Source: Avena insularis
Taxonomy: Eukaryota; Streptophyta; Magnoliopsida; Poales; Poaceae
DNA length: 64,000 nt
Direction of reading: 5' to 3'
Assembly (NCBI GenBank): GCA_023614405.1
Contig: CM042689.1
Span: 330,250,305-330,314,304, forward strand
Part shown: positions 46,066-57,231 of the stretch, piece after piece
How the letters are laid out: the number at the start of each line of letters is the position of its first letter
Numbering within the stretch: position 1 is the first letter of the stretch
The notes under the pieces: generated by a model
Told to the model about the DNA's origin: nothing
What the model saw: only the letters and a program-made list of their open reading frames with translations
The model's database searches: none
Program-made: the position numbers and the translations under genes

Positions 46066-48560
46066 CTCGAAGCCTCCGATCTGCGCCCAGACTGTGGCAG
46101 CGTGACTGGGCGAGGGTCCGCAAGGGTGATCTGCGCGAGTGAATGTGATGCAGGACTCGATCCGCCGAGGTACTCAGGGATTGCAGGCGGAGTTGCCACA
46201 CCAAGTTGATTTGTCGGGTGATTTTCTTCTGCACCCTGTTTGTGGGGCGTCCCTTCTGGATCATATTTAGTGCTCCCTTTGGTGGGGGGTATCCGACCCC
46301 GACATTGTTTTGCGCTGGTGCGACTGGTTGGTTTGGGCCTCCAATAGGTGGCGGTGGAGGAGCTCTGTGTGCTATTTCACCTGGCGCAGGTGCATTTCCG
46401 AACGCAGGGATTGGGGCTTGTTGCCTCATCTGCACCATGCCTTCGCTGAGTTTCTGGAACTCGCGGCAGTCTTTGAGCATGTGGCTGGCTTTCTTTTTGC
46501 CATCCTGTTTGTTGATGTAGAAGTGGATGGTGCATGGACCCGAAAGTTTGTCGAATGCTGAGGGTCCATTGTCGCGGTCGCGGCGTTGCCACGACTGCGT
46601 TGGTCGTCCGTTGTCGCGGAAGTTTCCGCCGCGATATCCTCCGCTGTTGCGGCTGTTGTCGTTACGGCGGTCGGTAGCCGGCCGCGACCATGTCGGGCCC
46701 GTCACGGTCCTCGTAGACGCGCGATCTCCTCTTGCTGCGGCGTTCGCGTCTTCGGCCGTAGTCATCCTCTTCATCTGATTGCGCTCGCTGGATGCAATCT
46801 TCGCCGTCTGCCCAACTGTTGGCGATTTCCATGAGGTGGTCGAGTGTCTTGGGCTTTACACGCCCAAGTTCCTCCTTGAAGTCTTGGCGCTTGACGCCGT
46901 CCCTGAAGGCGTCGATGGCCCTCTCTTCGGAGATGTGTGCTGCGGAGTTCTTGGTTGTAGACCAGCGTAGTATTTACGAGCGAATAGATTCACCCGTTCT
47001 TTGAGTGCAGGCTCGCAACTCTTCGATTGAGGCGGGCCTCTTGCTGGTGCCTTTGAAATTTCGGATGAAGCTGTAAGCAAGCTCCTCCCAGCTTCGGATG
47101 GATCCTGATGATAGGCTGCTGAGCCAGACTCGCGCCACGCCTGTCAGCTGCAGCTGAAGGCATTGCATGGCGGTTTCTTTGTTGCCTCCGTGAAGCTTGA
47201 CGGATGACAGATGGTCACTGAGCCAGGATTTTGGATCTTGCGTGCCGTTGAACTTTGGAGTATCCGAAGGAAGCTTGAAGTTGCGTGGCATCTGTGTTCG
47301 CTGAACAGATCTGCTGAAGCATCGAGCTCCGCAGAGTTCTCCTTCATCTTCATCCATCTCAGATTCAGACGAGCATGCGTGTTTGGCGCGTGCTTTGTCG
47401 ATCTTGCGCTGTGTAAGCTTGTCTCTGGCGTCGTAGTCGCGTTTATGGCGGTGCGAGATCTTCTTCCTTCGAGGAAGATCGTGCTCCTCTTCCTCTTCGG
47501 ATGAGGGGTGGGGCTCCGGTCGCGCCTGGCCGGAGCTTTCTTCTTCGGCTCCGCAGGAGCTTCTTCGTGGAGCACAGCTCCGATTAGTCCTAGTCCGGTG
47601 AGTGCGGACCTATGCATGGCCCTTTTCGGGTCCCCTCCGGAGGTGGGTGAGCCGCGAGATACGCAGTGGCTGCCATGATCGCAGCTTGTGGCGTCTTCGG
47701 GATGATGTTGCCGTCGACATCCATATCCATGAACGATGTGTGGAGAGTTCGGGTCACGTCACGCCGCTCCTTGGGATCCATGTTTTCCACCCGCGAGTGG
47801 TGCTTGTTTCCCTGGTTTCCGTTTGTGCTAGAGCCGGGTGCCATGGCGGAGAGCGCAGCTCGTCAAGGCCGGACTCAGAGGTCGCTTGCTTGCGCTTGTC
47901 GAGCATCTCCTGCATCTTGACTTGTTTCTTGTGCTCCTCGATGAGGAGGTAGTGGTATGCCATCGAGGGTCACGGAGGCGCCTCGCAGTAAGACGATGTT
48001 TCTGCGACGACGGCGCTACCGACCCATCCTTCTTTGCTGTTGGATGACGTGGCCGTTGTTTTCCTATTGGGTGGGGACTTCGCTTTTTGCCGTTTTCGCC
48101 GTTTGGTTGGCGGCGGGTTAGGTGTTTCGTCGGTTTGATGATCGCGCGCATAGATAGCGCTCACAGATTGGTCGGCTGCTGCCGCAGCTTTCGGATCCGG
48201 AACCATAGGTCCCTTCATCCGAAGGTGGATCGCACAGATCGGAGTTGCAGCTGCTGCTGTTGTAGAACTCATCTGTCGATGGTGATGTGCGTAGCACGGG
48301 GTGTGGATCCGACGAGGCGGGCCTGATTGACGGCACGGGCACCCGCTCAGGGAGGCGGAGGGTGCCAGTTTGACCCACCTGGAAGCAGAAACTCCCGAAC
48401 AAGATTTCGAGTCCGTCGCCTACGGGCTCGAAATCCTTCATGGTGGCCGGCGGGTGGGCGGTGAAGTCGAAAGCACCGAAGAGGAGGTGATTCTCCGTCG
48501 CCGCGGAGTTGTAGATCGATCGGGTCGGAACCGTCACGACCGCACAATCAGCAGCCCCAA
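46066..48560 (-). pseudogene. gag of element C
   Basis: Spread over several minus-strand frames. The 5' part (about 48560-48118) has HLLFGAFDFTAHPPATMKDF and a Ser/Pro-rich stretch. A middle part (47963-47590) has HKKQVKMQEMLDKRKQATSE. The gag core (47357-46974) reads KFNGTQDPKSWLSDHLSSVK, ALQLQLTGVARVWLSSL-like and WEELAYSFIRNFKGTSKRP. The nucleocapsid-like C-terminus (46774-46200) is Arg/Gly-rich, with KKASHMLKDCREFQKLSEG and a Pro-rich tail. The frame changes show decay. It formed the capsid. Confidence 0.8.
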
Positions 48561-48561
48561 T

Positions 48562-48579
48562 TCCCACAGACGGCGCCAA
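48562..48579 (-). promoter_or_regulatory. Primer-binding site of element C
   Basis: The minus strand reads TGGCGCCGTCTGTGGGAA beside the 5' LTR (48581-49076), the RIRE2-type site. It differs from the site of A, B, D and H. Confidence 0.8.
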
Positions 48580-48580
48580 T

Positions 48581-49076
48581 TGACGAGGTTTAATCTCGTC
48601 AATGCCCATTGTTATGGACTTGGGTTTTGGAGAAGATGGGGATGCTGGAGATCGTGGCACGGTTAACAGACAAGCAACCAGGGGACACAAGATTTACCCA
48701 GGTTCAGGCCCCCAGAGGGAAAACCCTACTCCTGCATGTCTGCTCTTGATTACGGCGGAACCGAAGATTACAGGGTGCGCAGATTCGATCTGGCGTGGAT
48801 GCGTGTGCGAGAGTATGAGTCGAGAGATCTAGGACGTGCCCTCCTGGCCTTTATATAGACTTAGGCAGGTCCCGGGCATAGTCCTAGTCGGTTACAAGTT
48901 CTAGGGTTTTACCCCTTTGAATTTATCTCCGCTAGTCTTGCTCTCCAAGGATCCGAAGGCGTCATGGGCCTTGGCCACCCGAAAATCTTCATGGGCTAGT
49001 GTGTATCTGCTGTGGGCCTTCCTTGGGCTGGACCAGGTATGCTGAAGTCACGTACCCGTAGGGTATAACTATGTCA
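48581..49076 (-). repeat. 5' LTR of element C
   Basis: 496 bp, ending on the plus strand ACTATGTCA before the GTAGA duplication. It holds a minus-strand TATATAAAGG box at 48848-48857, also present in the 3' LTR at 38171-38180, the probable promoter for gag-pol. Confidence 0.9.
48848..48857 (-). promoter_or_regulatory. TATA box of element C 5' LTR
   Basis: TATATAAAGG on the minus strand, conserved in both LTRs and oriented towards gag. Confidence 0.65.
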
Positions 49077-49081
49077 GTAGA

Positions 49082-49589
49082 TATTTCAAAAGGACCCATA
49101 GGAACATAACATTCATCCTCCTTTGGTAAGCATGGGTGACAATCAAATAACATAAGGGATAAAGAGTTACTCTCATTAGAAGGTATGCATGGGTAGATAA
49201 TCCATTCTTCCTCCTTTTGTTCATCACTCTCCCCTCTTTTTCATCTAATGAGCTTCCAGTTTCAACAATTTCTTCTTCCATAGGCTCCTGCAAGGCATTA
49301 GTCTCTTCCATTTGTGGAAAACGCCTTTTAAAATATTCAAGAATATAGCCATTTGCTTCCTTGTAATTGTGGCATCATCAGTATTTTCAAGCAAACTGGC
49401 AAGTTCAAATGCACCCTTAAAGGCAATAAATTCTTCAATTTGTTCCACATCATAAAAGTCATAATTTCCTTTAACATAAAAAGATATGGTAACATTATCA
49501 TTATATTCACATTGAAAACGCAGGTGTTTATACCTCCTACAACAGCAGGACTTATCAAAGCAATAAGTAACATTATAAGTAGAGCACAC
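49082..49589 (-). pseudogene. Accessory ORF of element B, N-terminal part
   Basis: The minus strand reads MCSTYNVTYCFDKSCCCRRY, FYDVEQIEEFIAFKGAFELA and LENTDDATITRKQMAIFLNI in one frame, then an acidic segment (MEETNALQEPMEEEIVETGS) in another. It is cut by element C at the GTAGA site and continues at 37898. The Cys-rich start is not a classical retroviral zinc knuckle. Function unknown. Confidence 0.5.
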
Positions 49590-49980
49590 ATCTCTAGCAA
49601 TATTTGTGACAAACGGTGTTCGTTATAAGTGTTTCCCTTTTTGTGAAAAACGGTGTTCCTTATAATAATACTTTTGTTCTTCCGTGAACCCACCTTGCCA
49701 ATAAGAACTAGTTTAAAAGAAACCATCCATTGATAGAAAGCATGGCCAAGCAAGGCAACAACATACCAGCAACTAGAGCAGGAACAATTTTTTTTTGTGT
49801 TTTTGAATAAGGCAAGCAAACCAAACTAGACTAATTTTTTGGTTTTTTTTTGAAAAGAGGTAAACAAAACCAAGAAAAATAAACAAAGCAAATTAAAAAC
49901 AAATTAAAGAGAAAGGAAGTCGAAGACACCCCTAGTGAGGACGTCCTTAGCCTCTCCGGCAACAGCGCCAGAAAACTTGT
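49590..49980 (-). other. Leader of element B with primer-binding site
   Basis: Next to the LTR the minus strand reads TGGCGCTGTTGCCGGAGA (about 49955-49972), the primer site class shared with A, D and H. The rest is A-rich and noncoding. Confidence 0.7.
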
Positions 49981-51536
49981 TGGTGACTCCTTGATGGCGC
50001 CAGAGAACTTGGCAGTGGTGTAGCACTTCGTTGGAAACCCCAAGAGCAAGGTGTGATGAGCACAACAGCAAGTCTTCCCTCAGAAGAGACCGAGGTTATC
50101 AAACCAGAAGGAGGAAGGAAACGTCACACAGGTGTTGCAAGCAACATGGAGATCTGTACAACACAAACTCAAGACTTTGTCCCAACGAATTAGTGAGGTT
50201 GTCAAGCTCACCGGTTTGCTGTAACAAAGGATTAAACGTATGGTGTGGAAGGTAATGGTTTGCAGCAAGTAAACAAGTAACAATGGAAGATGTATCAATG
50301 GTAAAGATTGGACCGGGGTCCATAGTTCACTAGAGGTGCTCTCCTTAGATAAACAACATGGCATGAAGGGTAAACAAATTACAGCGAGGCAATTGACAGG
50401 AACTGAGCAAGGCATAACAATGCAATTACTAGTCAGAAAGATCCTATGAGGTTGATTGGGCAATACAACAATATACATAGACCGCCATCCAACTGCATCT
50501 ATGACTATAAGTCCACCTTCAGGTTATCATCCGAACCCCCTCCAGTATTAAGCTGCAAGCAATTGACAACTGCTTTAAGCAAAGTGTGTAAGGTAAATAG
50601 TCCACATGTTCCATGAACAAGATACTGTTGTTTTCTCCCTAGTAGCAACATCACATCTACAACATAAGAGATTTATGTCACTTCCCTTGGAAACTAGAGG
50701 CATGAACCCACTATCGAGCATAAATACCCCCTCTTGGAGTCACTAGCAACTACTTGGCCAAGATAGATACTAACAACAGAGAGCATGCAAGCTCACAGAC
50801 AACACAAACATGATAGAATCATAAATACAAAACCATTAATCAAACCAACATAATAATCTCAATATCCATCGGATCCTCGCAAACACAACATGCATGATTA
50901 CAATTAGATTATATCTTGATCATGAACGTAGCTCACAAGATCTATACATGAAAGCACAAAGGAGATATAACCATATAGCTAATACATGGACCCTTAGTCC
51001 AAGGTGGAACTACTCATGCATCATACCGGAGAGAAGGCCTCCGGGATGATCTCCCCTCCGGCAGGGTGCCGGGAAGAACTTCAGATCCCCCCGATCTAGG
51101 GACGATGGTGGCGGCGGCTACAGATGGTTTCGTGGATTTCTGATCGGGTACTGTGGTTTCTCATGATCGGGGCTTCTTATAGGCGAAGGGAGACCGAGGA
51201 GGCGTCAGGCCACCAAACCCTAGCCGAGGCTGGTGGGGGCCCACCTGCTCGAAGGGTCCGCCTGGCTGGCCTCCTAGGCTCTCCTCTGGACTTCTTGTTC
51301 TCCATGGAAAGTAATTGACTTTGTCCTTTGTCCCGTCCAATTCCGAGAATATTTATTTACTAACTTTTCTGAAACCAAAAACAGCAGAAAACAGGCATCT
51401 GGCACTGTTGCAACTTGTTAATAGGTTAGTACCAGAAAACATGTAAAAAGCACCTCAAAGTGTGGACAAGTAAAGCAAAGTAGATACTAAACAAGCATGG
51501 AGCATCAAAAATTATAGATACATTTCCAACGTATCA
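49981..51536 (-). repeat. 5' LTR of element B
   Basis: 1556 bp, partner of 33225-34795, adjoining the GTTCT duplication. Confidence 0.93.
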
Positions 51537-51541
51537 GTTCT

Positions 51542-52115
51542 CCCTATCAAGAAAGCTACTGGCAAGATAATAAGCAAAATATCTAAGAGCTGGAATTTGA
51601 ATATTTCTTATCTTCCCGCACTGGGCTATGCAGTCATTATCATTTGTTACCCCACGGTAGAGCTCCAACAAATCAGCGGGTCGACCTTGAATCTTCTTCA
51701 TTGTCCCAGCCATGCCAATACATATAATGCTGCAAAATCTTTCCAATGTCATGGTAAAAGACCTACCATAGGTTTTGAATGAAATCTTTGAGCTATAAGA
51801 GGTGTTAGTGAAAGTGAAACTCTCTACAAAAGTTTTGGTGAGCAAGTCATATTGCTCACTCTCATCCTGCATATAATTGGTTAGAACAACCCTCTGAACA
51901 AGAGTTAGGAAATCATCGAGGATCCCTACAGCTTGCAAAAAGGCAAAACAAGGGAAGGTAGAAGGGTGCGCATCCCCCTAATCTCCTTCATTGCCAAAAC
52001 GCGATGCAATAAGATCCTCATTGTATGATGGCCTAGCTTGAGAGGCTGATCTCGAAGGCCTTGCCCTCCTAGGTGCATCTCTTTCAAACACTTCTCCAAA
52101 AATATGGTTGTTCAT
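51542..52115 (-). pseudogene. ORF2 of element D, N-terminal part
   Basis: Starts MNNHIFGEVFERDAPRRARP at 52115, has an in-frame TAG near 51980, and continues FLTLVQRVVLTNYMQDESEQ, YGRSFTMTLERFCSIICIGM and IPALRYFAYYLASSFLDREN up to the insertion point of B. It joins TSNIF at 33219 on the other side. Protein of unknown function. Confidence 0.65.
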
Positions 52116-52986
52116 GGCCCCTTTTCTGAAATTTTTAGACAAACACCAAACCAAGTGATTTCCAAGTTAATAAATGAAGTGGAACTACTATAGGAACTTG
52201 CTAGAGGTCCAAACATGCATCAAAATGAAATCTCTAAGAATAGAACAAGCATGCAAACTCACAAGACCTGTCACCTATAGTAGCAAAATACTCAAGATAC
52301 AATCCACCAATCAAAAGTCTAATTGGAAAAGCGGAGGAGGCACATACCGGAGAGCAATCCCTCCAAAAATCAGCAACAAAGATGGGCTGAGCAAGGAGAT
52401 CGAAAATCGGGAGCAAGAACAGCAAGAACTCGAGCTATGTGAAGTTTTCCGGTGTTTTCAGGAGAGATAAAGAAGTGGCTAGAAGGAGGCTAAGTGGAGG
52501 GCCAAGGGTGGCCCACACAGGCTGTGGCTAGGCCACGCCACCTGGGTGTGCGCCACTGTGGGTCCCCCTAGGTCACTCTAGGTGTCACTCTGCCCCTTTT
52601 TCGAGAAAAAAATTAATATGAATTTTCTGGAGTTTTTCGGGAAACTTTATTTTTGGCCACTTTTCAGGTTATGAAAATTGTTTTTCTCGCAGAAAAATGC
52701 AAAAGCAAACCAAAACTAAAACTACAGAAGTTCTAAGACACTCTAAAAAGCAAGCAACTAACAAAACAAAGACGAACAAGATGAAGAGCAAAGATTGGAA
52801 TGGAGAAAAATAAAAGTGAGCAAGGATAATCATTGTGAAAGCATTGTTTTGTCCATTAAAATCCCTTTGTAACAAGGTTGATCAAGTCTTGTTACCAAAA
52901 CAATTTTATATGAAACAAAACTTTGCATTTCACAAAATGATTATGTTACCTCAATCTTGATAGCAATAGTCCCAATCATAATAGTT
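52116..52986 (-). other. Spacer of element D between protease and ORF2
   Basis: No credible ORF. It holds a C-rich leader (about 52480-52580) comparable to the one before the accessory ORF in element A, suggesting that ORF2 has its own leader or transcript. Confidence 0.5.
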
Positions 52987-53340
52987 TCAAAATTTTCTTA
53001 TGGAATGGGACAAAATATTTCTCCAACTTTGATGCCTATAGTCAATTGAATTTAGGCCATAACTCTTATCAATCTTCTTGGGGAAATAGACAGTACACTT
53101 TTTGTCATTAATATTAGAAGTTACTTTTCCTTGATTACAACTGATGATAGCACCTGCAGTATTAAGGAAAGGTCTCCCAAGAATAATAGACATATTATCA
53201 TCTTCAGGCATCTCAAGCACAACAAAATCAGTTAATACCAAGCAATTATGAGCCACTTGAACAGGAACATCCTCACATATACCAACAGGAATAGTAGTTG
53301 ACTTATCAGCCATTTGCAAAGATATATCAGTTGGTATCAA
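52987..53340 (-). pseudogene. Retropepsin-like C-terminal segment of element D
   Basis: The minus strand reads DISLQMADKSTTIPVGICED, VPVQVAHNCLVLTDFVVLEM and MSIILGRPFLNTAGAIISCN. The last is the ILGRPFLNT hallmark of the retropepsin-like fold of this element class. The catalytic loop is encoded at the end of the gag frame, with a frame change near 53345 between them. Confidence 0.7.
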
Positions 53341-53345
53341 TTTTT

Positions 53346-54664
53346 CTAGTTGAAGTCTCTTGTAGAGAGAAAAAAAGGCATAACACTAACTCTAGATCCC
53401 AAATCACACAAAGCAGTTCTAACATAATTATTTTTAATAGAGCAAGGAATAGTTGGAATACCTGGATCCACAAGTTTCTTTGGAACCTTACCATTGAAGG
53501 AATAATTAGCAAGCAAAGTGGAAATTTCCTCATTAGGAATCTTCCTTTTATTAGAGACAATATCCTTCATATACTTTGAATAAAGAGGCAACTTAATAGG
53601 ATCAGTCAAAGGAATTTGCAAACATAAAGGTTTCATCGATTCACAAAACTTGTTATAGTGTTCGTCCTCCTTTGACTTGTGTTTCTTATTAGGAAAAGGC
53701 ATCAGTTTTTGCACCCATGGTTCTCTTTCACTACCATTTTTATTAGCAATAAAATCTTCCTTAGTGTACTTAGTGTTCTTAGTGTGCTTTTTAGGTTCTT
53801 CTCCAACTTCTTCCTTATAAGGAGCATCATTGCTATCATTACCACTTTCAGTTTCATCATCAGAGACAAATATACTATTAGGATCTATAGCAGGTCCAAA
53901 AGATTCTACAACTGTTTTATGCTTCTTTTTCTTTCTCTTAGAATAAGCACCACTATTTTCAGCTTGTTGAGAATCTTGCTCAATTCTTTTAGGATTTCCC
54001 TCAGGATATAAGGGATCCTGAGTGGTAGCACCACTCCTAGTTCTAATTTCATAAGCATGTTTATCTCCAGAAGCATTAACTAGCATATCTTTTTGCACTT
54101 TAGCAAGTTGATCAATTTGAGTTTTAACCATTTGGAAATGTTTAACAAGCATTTTAACATCATTAGAGGTTCTTTCCACAATATCTTTCAACTCATTAAT
54201 AGCTCTAGAGTTTTCCAATAAATGATTCTGAACTTGTTTATTAAAATCACCTTGTTTAACAATAAAAGTATCAAGTTACTCTAAGCATTGATTAGGAGGT
54301 TTACCATAAGGAATATCACCTTCATCAAAGTGTTGGAGAGAGTGTACCTCAATTGTGGATGAGTGGGAGATTGGCTTACATTTCTTCTATAGGAGGTAAA
54401 TTCTTCACATCTTCAGATTTAATACCCTTCTCCTTAATACATTTATTAGCTTCTTTCATCACTTCATCATTTAATTCAATCACTCCTCTCTTCTTTGGTG
54501 TTGGTGTATGTGGTAGAAGTGTGTGTAGCAGGTGTATGTGGTGGTGGTGTAACAAGCTTACTTATAACAGATGGTGAATCAAGAGCAACAGAGGTGTTCA
54601 GAACTGTACCTCTTCTTCTAGTGGATGGTAATATAGGAAATTTTCCATCACGAGTTTTCCCCAT
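53346..54664 (-). pseudogene. gag and protease N-terminus of element D
   Basis: Starts MGKTRDGKFPILPSTRRRGT at 54664. After frame changes the open frame 54218-53346 carries a helical stretch (MVKTQIDQLAKVQKDMLVNA), RTRSGATTQDPLYPEGNPKR, a basic KRKKKKHK cluster, a Lys/Glu-rich linker and PWVQKLMPFPNKKHKSKEDE. It ends in ALCDLGSRVSVMPFFLST, the retropepsin loop in which DLG replaces D(T/S)G. No classical CCHC knuckle was seen. Confidence 0.7.
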
Positions 54665-54724
54665 GATGAATGGATAGCAGCGAACAATAATAAATCCAAG
54701 TGAACTTACATATAAAGCTATGCT

Positions 54725-54742
54725 CCCCGGAAACGGTGCCAG
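54725..54742 (-). promoter_or_regulatory. Primer-binding site of element D
   Basis: The minus strand reads TGGCACCGTTTCCGGGGA just inside the 5' LTR, the same class as in A, B and H. Confidence 0.75.
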
Positions 54743-54752
54743 AAAATAGTCT

Positions 54753-55703
54753 TGATGATCCACAAGTATAGGGGATCGCAACAGTCTTCGAGGGTAGTAT
54801 AACCCAATTTATTTATTCGACACAAGGGGAGCCAAAGAATACTTATAAGCCTTAACAAATGAGTTGTCAATTTAGCTGCACCTGGAAATAGTCTTGCTCA
54901 TAGTAGCTTATCAGTAGCAACAGTTTTATAGTAGCAATAGCAAAGTAACAACAGTAGTAAATAAAGGCAATAGTAACAATAGTAGCAAACAACAGGATTT
55001 GAGTGCTGTAGACATAGGGATGGATGGACGGGCGTTGCATGGACAAGACTATTCATGTAATATCAAGATCTAGGGAAATTGCAGATAAATAAGATAAAGC
55101 ATGCAAGTACTAAATAATCATAGGCATGTGTTTCGTATATAGTCATACGTGCTCGCAATCAGAACTTGCATAACATCTTTTGTCCTGCCAGCCCGTTGCA
55201 GCGGAGCCTCAAGGGAATCTACTGGCAATAAAGATACTCCTTTTAATAGAGTACCGGAGCAAAGCATTAACACTCCATGAACACATGTGATCCTCATATC
55301 ACAGCCATCCCCTCCGGTTATCCCAATTTATGTCACTTCAGGGCCTCAGGTTCCGAACAATGATATGTGTAAACAACTTGCAGATAAGATCACAAACAAT
55401 ACTATCATCATGAATCAATAACAAGTTCAGATCCGAGATCATGGCACTCAGGCCCTAGTGACAAGCATTAAGCATAACAAGTTGCAACAATGTCAAAAAG
55501 CACTAGCAAAGATACTAGGCACCATACCCTAACAATCTTATTCGATTACATGATAGATCTCATCCAATCCCTACCATCCCCATAGCCTACAGCGGAGGAT
55601 TACTCACTCATGGATGGGAGAAACATGGATGGTTGATGGAGAGGCGTCGGTGATGATGATGACGATTATCTCCTACAATTCCTCGTCCCGGTGATGGTGC
55701 TTC
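54753..55703 (-). repeat. 5' LTR of element D, truncated
   Basis: Matches 29019-29966 and then stops. About 0.44 kb of its outer (promoter) end is missing, and B-family LTR sequence follows without a target duplication. Confidence 0.88.
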
Positions 55704-57231
55704 ACGTTGGAAACCCCAAGAGCAAGGTGTGATGAGCACATCAGCAAGTATTCCCTCAGTAGAGACCGAGGTTATCGAACCAGAAGGAGGAACGAAACGT
55801 CACACATGTGTTGCAAGCAATGCGGAGACCTAGACAACACAAACTCAAGACTTTGCCCCAACGAATCAGTGAGGTTGTCAAGCTCACCGGTTTGCTGTAA
55901 CAAAGGATTAAACATATGGTGTGGAAGGTAATTGTGGTTTGCAGCAAGTAAACAAGTAACGGTGGAAGATGTATCAGTGGTAAAGATTGGACCGGGGTCC
56001 ATAGTTCACTAGAGGTTCTCTCCTTAGATAAACAACATGGCATGAAGGGTAAACAAGTTACAGTAGGGCAATTAACAGGGACTGAGCAAGGCATAACAAT
56101 GCAATTACTAGTTAGAAAGATCCTATGAGATTTGATTGGGCAATACAACAAGATACATAGACCGCCATCCAACTGTATCTATGACTAGAAGTCCACCTTT
56201 AGGTTATCATCCGAACCCCCTCCAGTATTAAGTTGCAAGCAACAGACAACTGCTTTAAGCAAAGTGTGTAATGTCAACAGTCCACATGTTCCATGAATAA
56301 GAGACCATTATTTTCTACCTAGTAGCAACAACACATATACAACCGAAGATATTATTGTCACTTCCCTTGGAAACTAGAGGCATGAACCCACTATCGAGCA
56401 TAAATACCCCCTCTTGGAGTCACTAGCAACTACTTGGCCAAGATAGCTACTAACAACAGAGAGCATGCAAGATCACAAACAACACAGACATGATAGAATC
56501 ATAAAGACAAAACCATTAATCAAACCAACATAATAATCTCAATATCCATCGGATACCCGCAAACATAACATGCATGATTACAAATAGATTAGATCCTGAT
56601 AATGAACAGAGCTCACAAGGTCTATACATGAAAGAACAAGGAGGAGATACATCCAGCTAGCTACTACATGGACCCATAGTCCAAGGTAGAACTACTCACG
56701 CATCATACCGGAGAGAAAGCCTGTGGGATGATATCCCCTCCGGCAGGGTGCCGGGAAGAACTTCAGAGCCCCCCGATCTAGGGACGACAGTGGCGGCGGC
56801 TACAGAAGGTTTCGTGGAGATTTGATCGGGTCCTTAGGGTTTCTGCATCAGGGGCTTCTTATAGGCTAAGGGGGAGTCCGAGGCGGTGGCTAGGGGCCCC
56901 ACACCCTGCCTAGGTGCAGGGCAGGGCCCACCCGTGCCTAGGGGGGCATGCGCCTTGGCAAGCCTCTCTGTCTCCCTTCTGGACTTCTTGTTCCCCACGG
57001 AAAGTAATTGACTTTGACGTTTGTCCCGTCCAATTCTGAGAATATTTCCTTACTAACTTTTCTAGAACCAAAAACAGCAGAAAACAGACAACTGGCACTG
57101 TGGCAACTTGTTAATATGTTAGTACCAGAAAAACATGTAAAAAGCACCTCAAAGTGTAGACAAAGCAAAGCAAAGTAGATACTAAACAAGCATGGAGCAT
57201 CAAAAATTATAGATATGTTTCTGACGTATCA
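55704..57231 (-). repeat. 3' LTR of element E
   Basis: Third B-family LTR in the window. It ends on the plus strand with ACGTATCA before AGCATCCCCAAGCTT, and its outer end is replaced by the LTR of D. Confidence 0.9.

Larger units (their letters stand above)
37904..49076 (-). mobile_element. RIRE2-like Gypsy element C with antisense gene
   Basis: An 11.2-kb element with short LTRs (37904-38402 and 48581-49076) and a perfect target duplication GTAGA (37899-37903 and 49077-49081). The primer site, read on the minus strand, is TGGCGCCGTCTGTGGGAA, typical of the RIRE2 group. Gene order on the minus strand is gag, protease, RT, integrase, then a 5.3-kb 3' region that carries a spliced gene in the opposite direction. 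The LTRs differ at about a dozen positions plus small indels, suggesting a relatively recent insertion. The RT is deleted internally, so C cannot move by itself. Confidence 0.93.
33225..51536 (-). mobile_element. Gypsy element B, minus strand, hosting element C
   Basis: LTRs at 33225-34795 and 49981-51536, perfect target duplication GTTCT at 33220-33224 and 51537-51541. The internal parts 34796-37898 and 49082-49980 are split by C, leaving about 4.0 kb once C is removed. It encodes only a broken accessory ORF and no polymerase, so it is non-autonomous. It inserted into ORF2 of D. Confidence 0.93.
29019..55703 (-). mobile_element. Gypsy element D, minus strand, hosting B and C
   Basis: The 3' LTR is 29019-30404 and the truncated 5' LTR is 54753-55703; both begin TGATGA(C/T)CCACAAGTATAGGGGATCG on the plus strand. 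The internal parts are 30405-33219 and 51542-54752, separated by element B. It carries gag, a retropepsin-like segment and a second ORF but no RT or integrase, so it is non-autonomous. The outer end of the 5' LTR and the right target duplication are missing because of the fusion to element E at about 55703. Confidence 0.88.

Noticed and set aside
46206..47504. Plus-strand ORFs of about 80-104 residues opposite gag of C
   Set aside because: Mirror frames of the gag coding sequence without own motifs.
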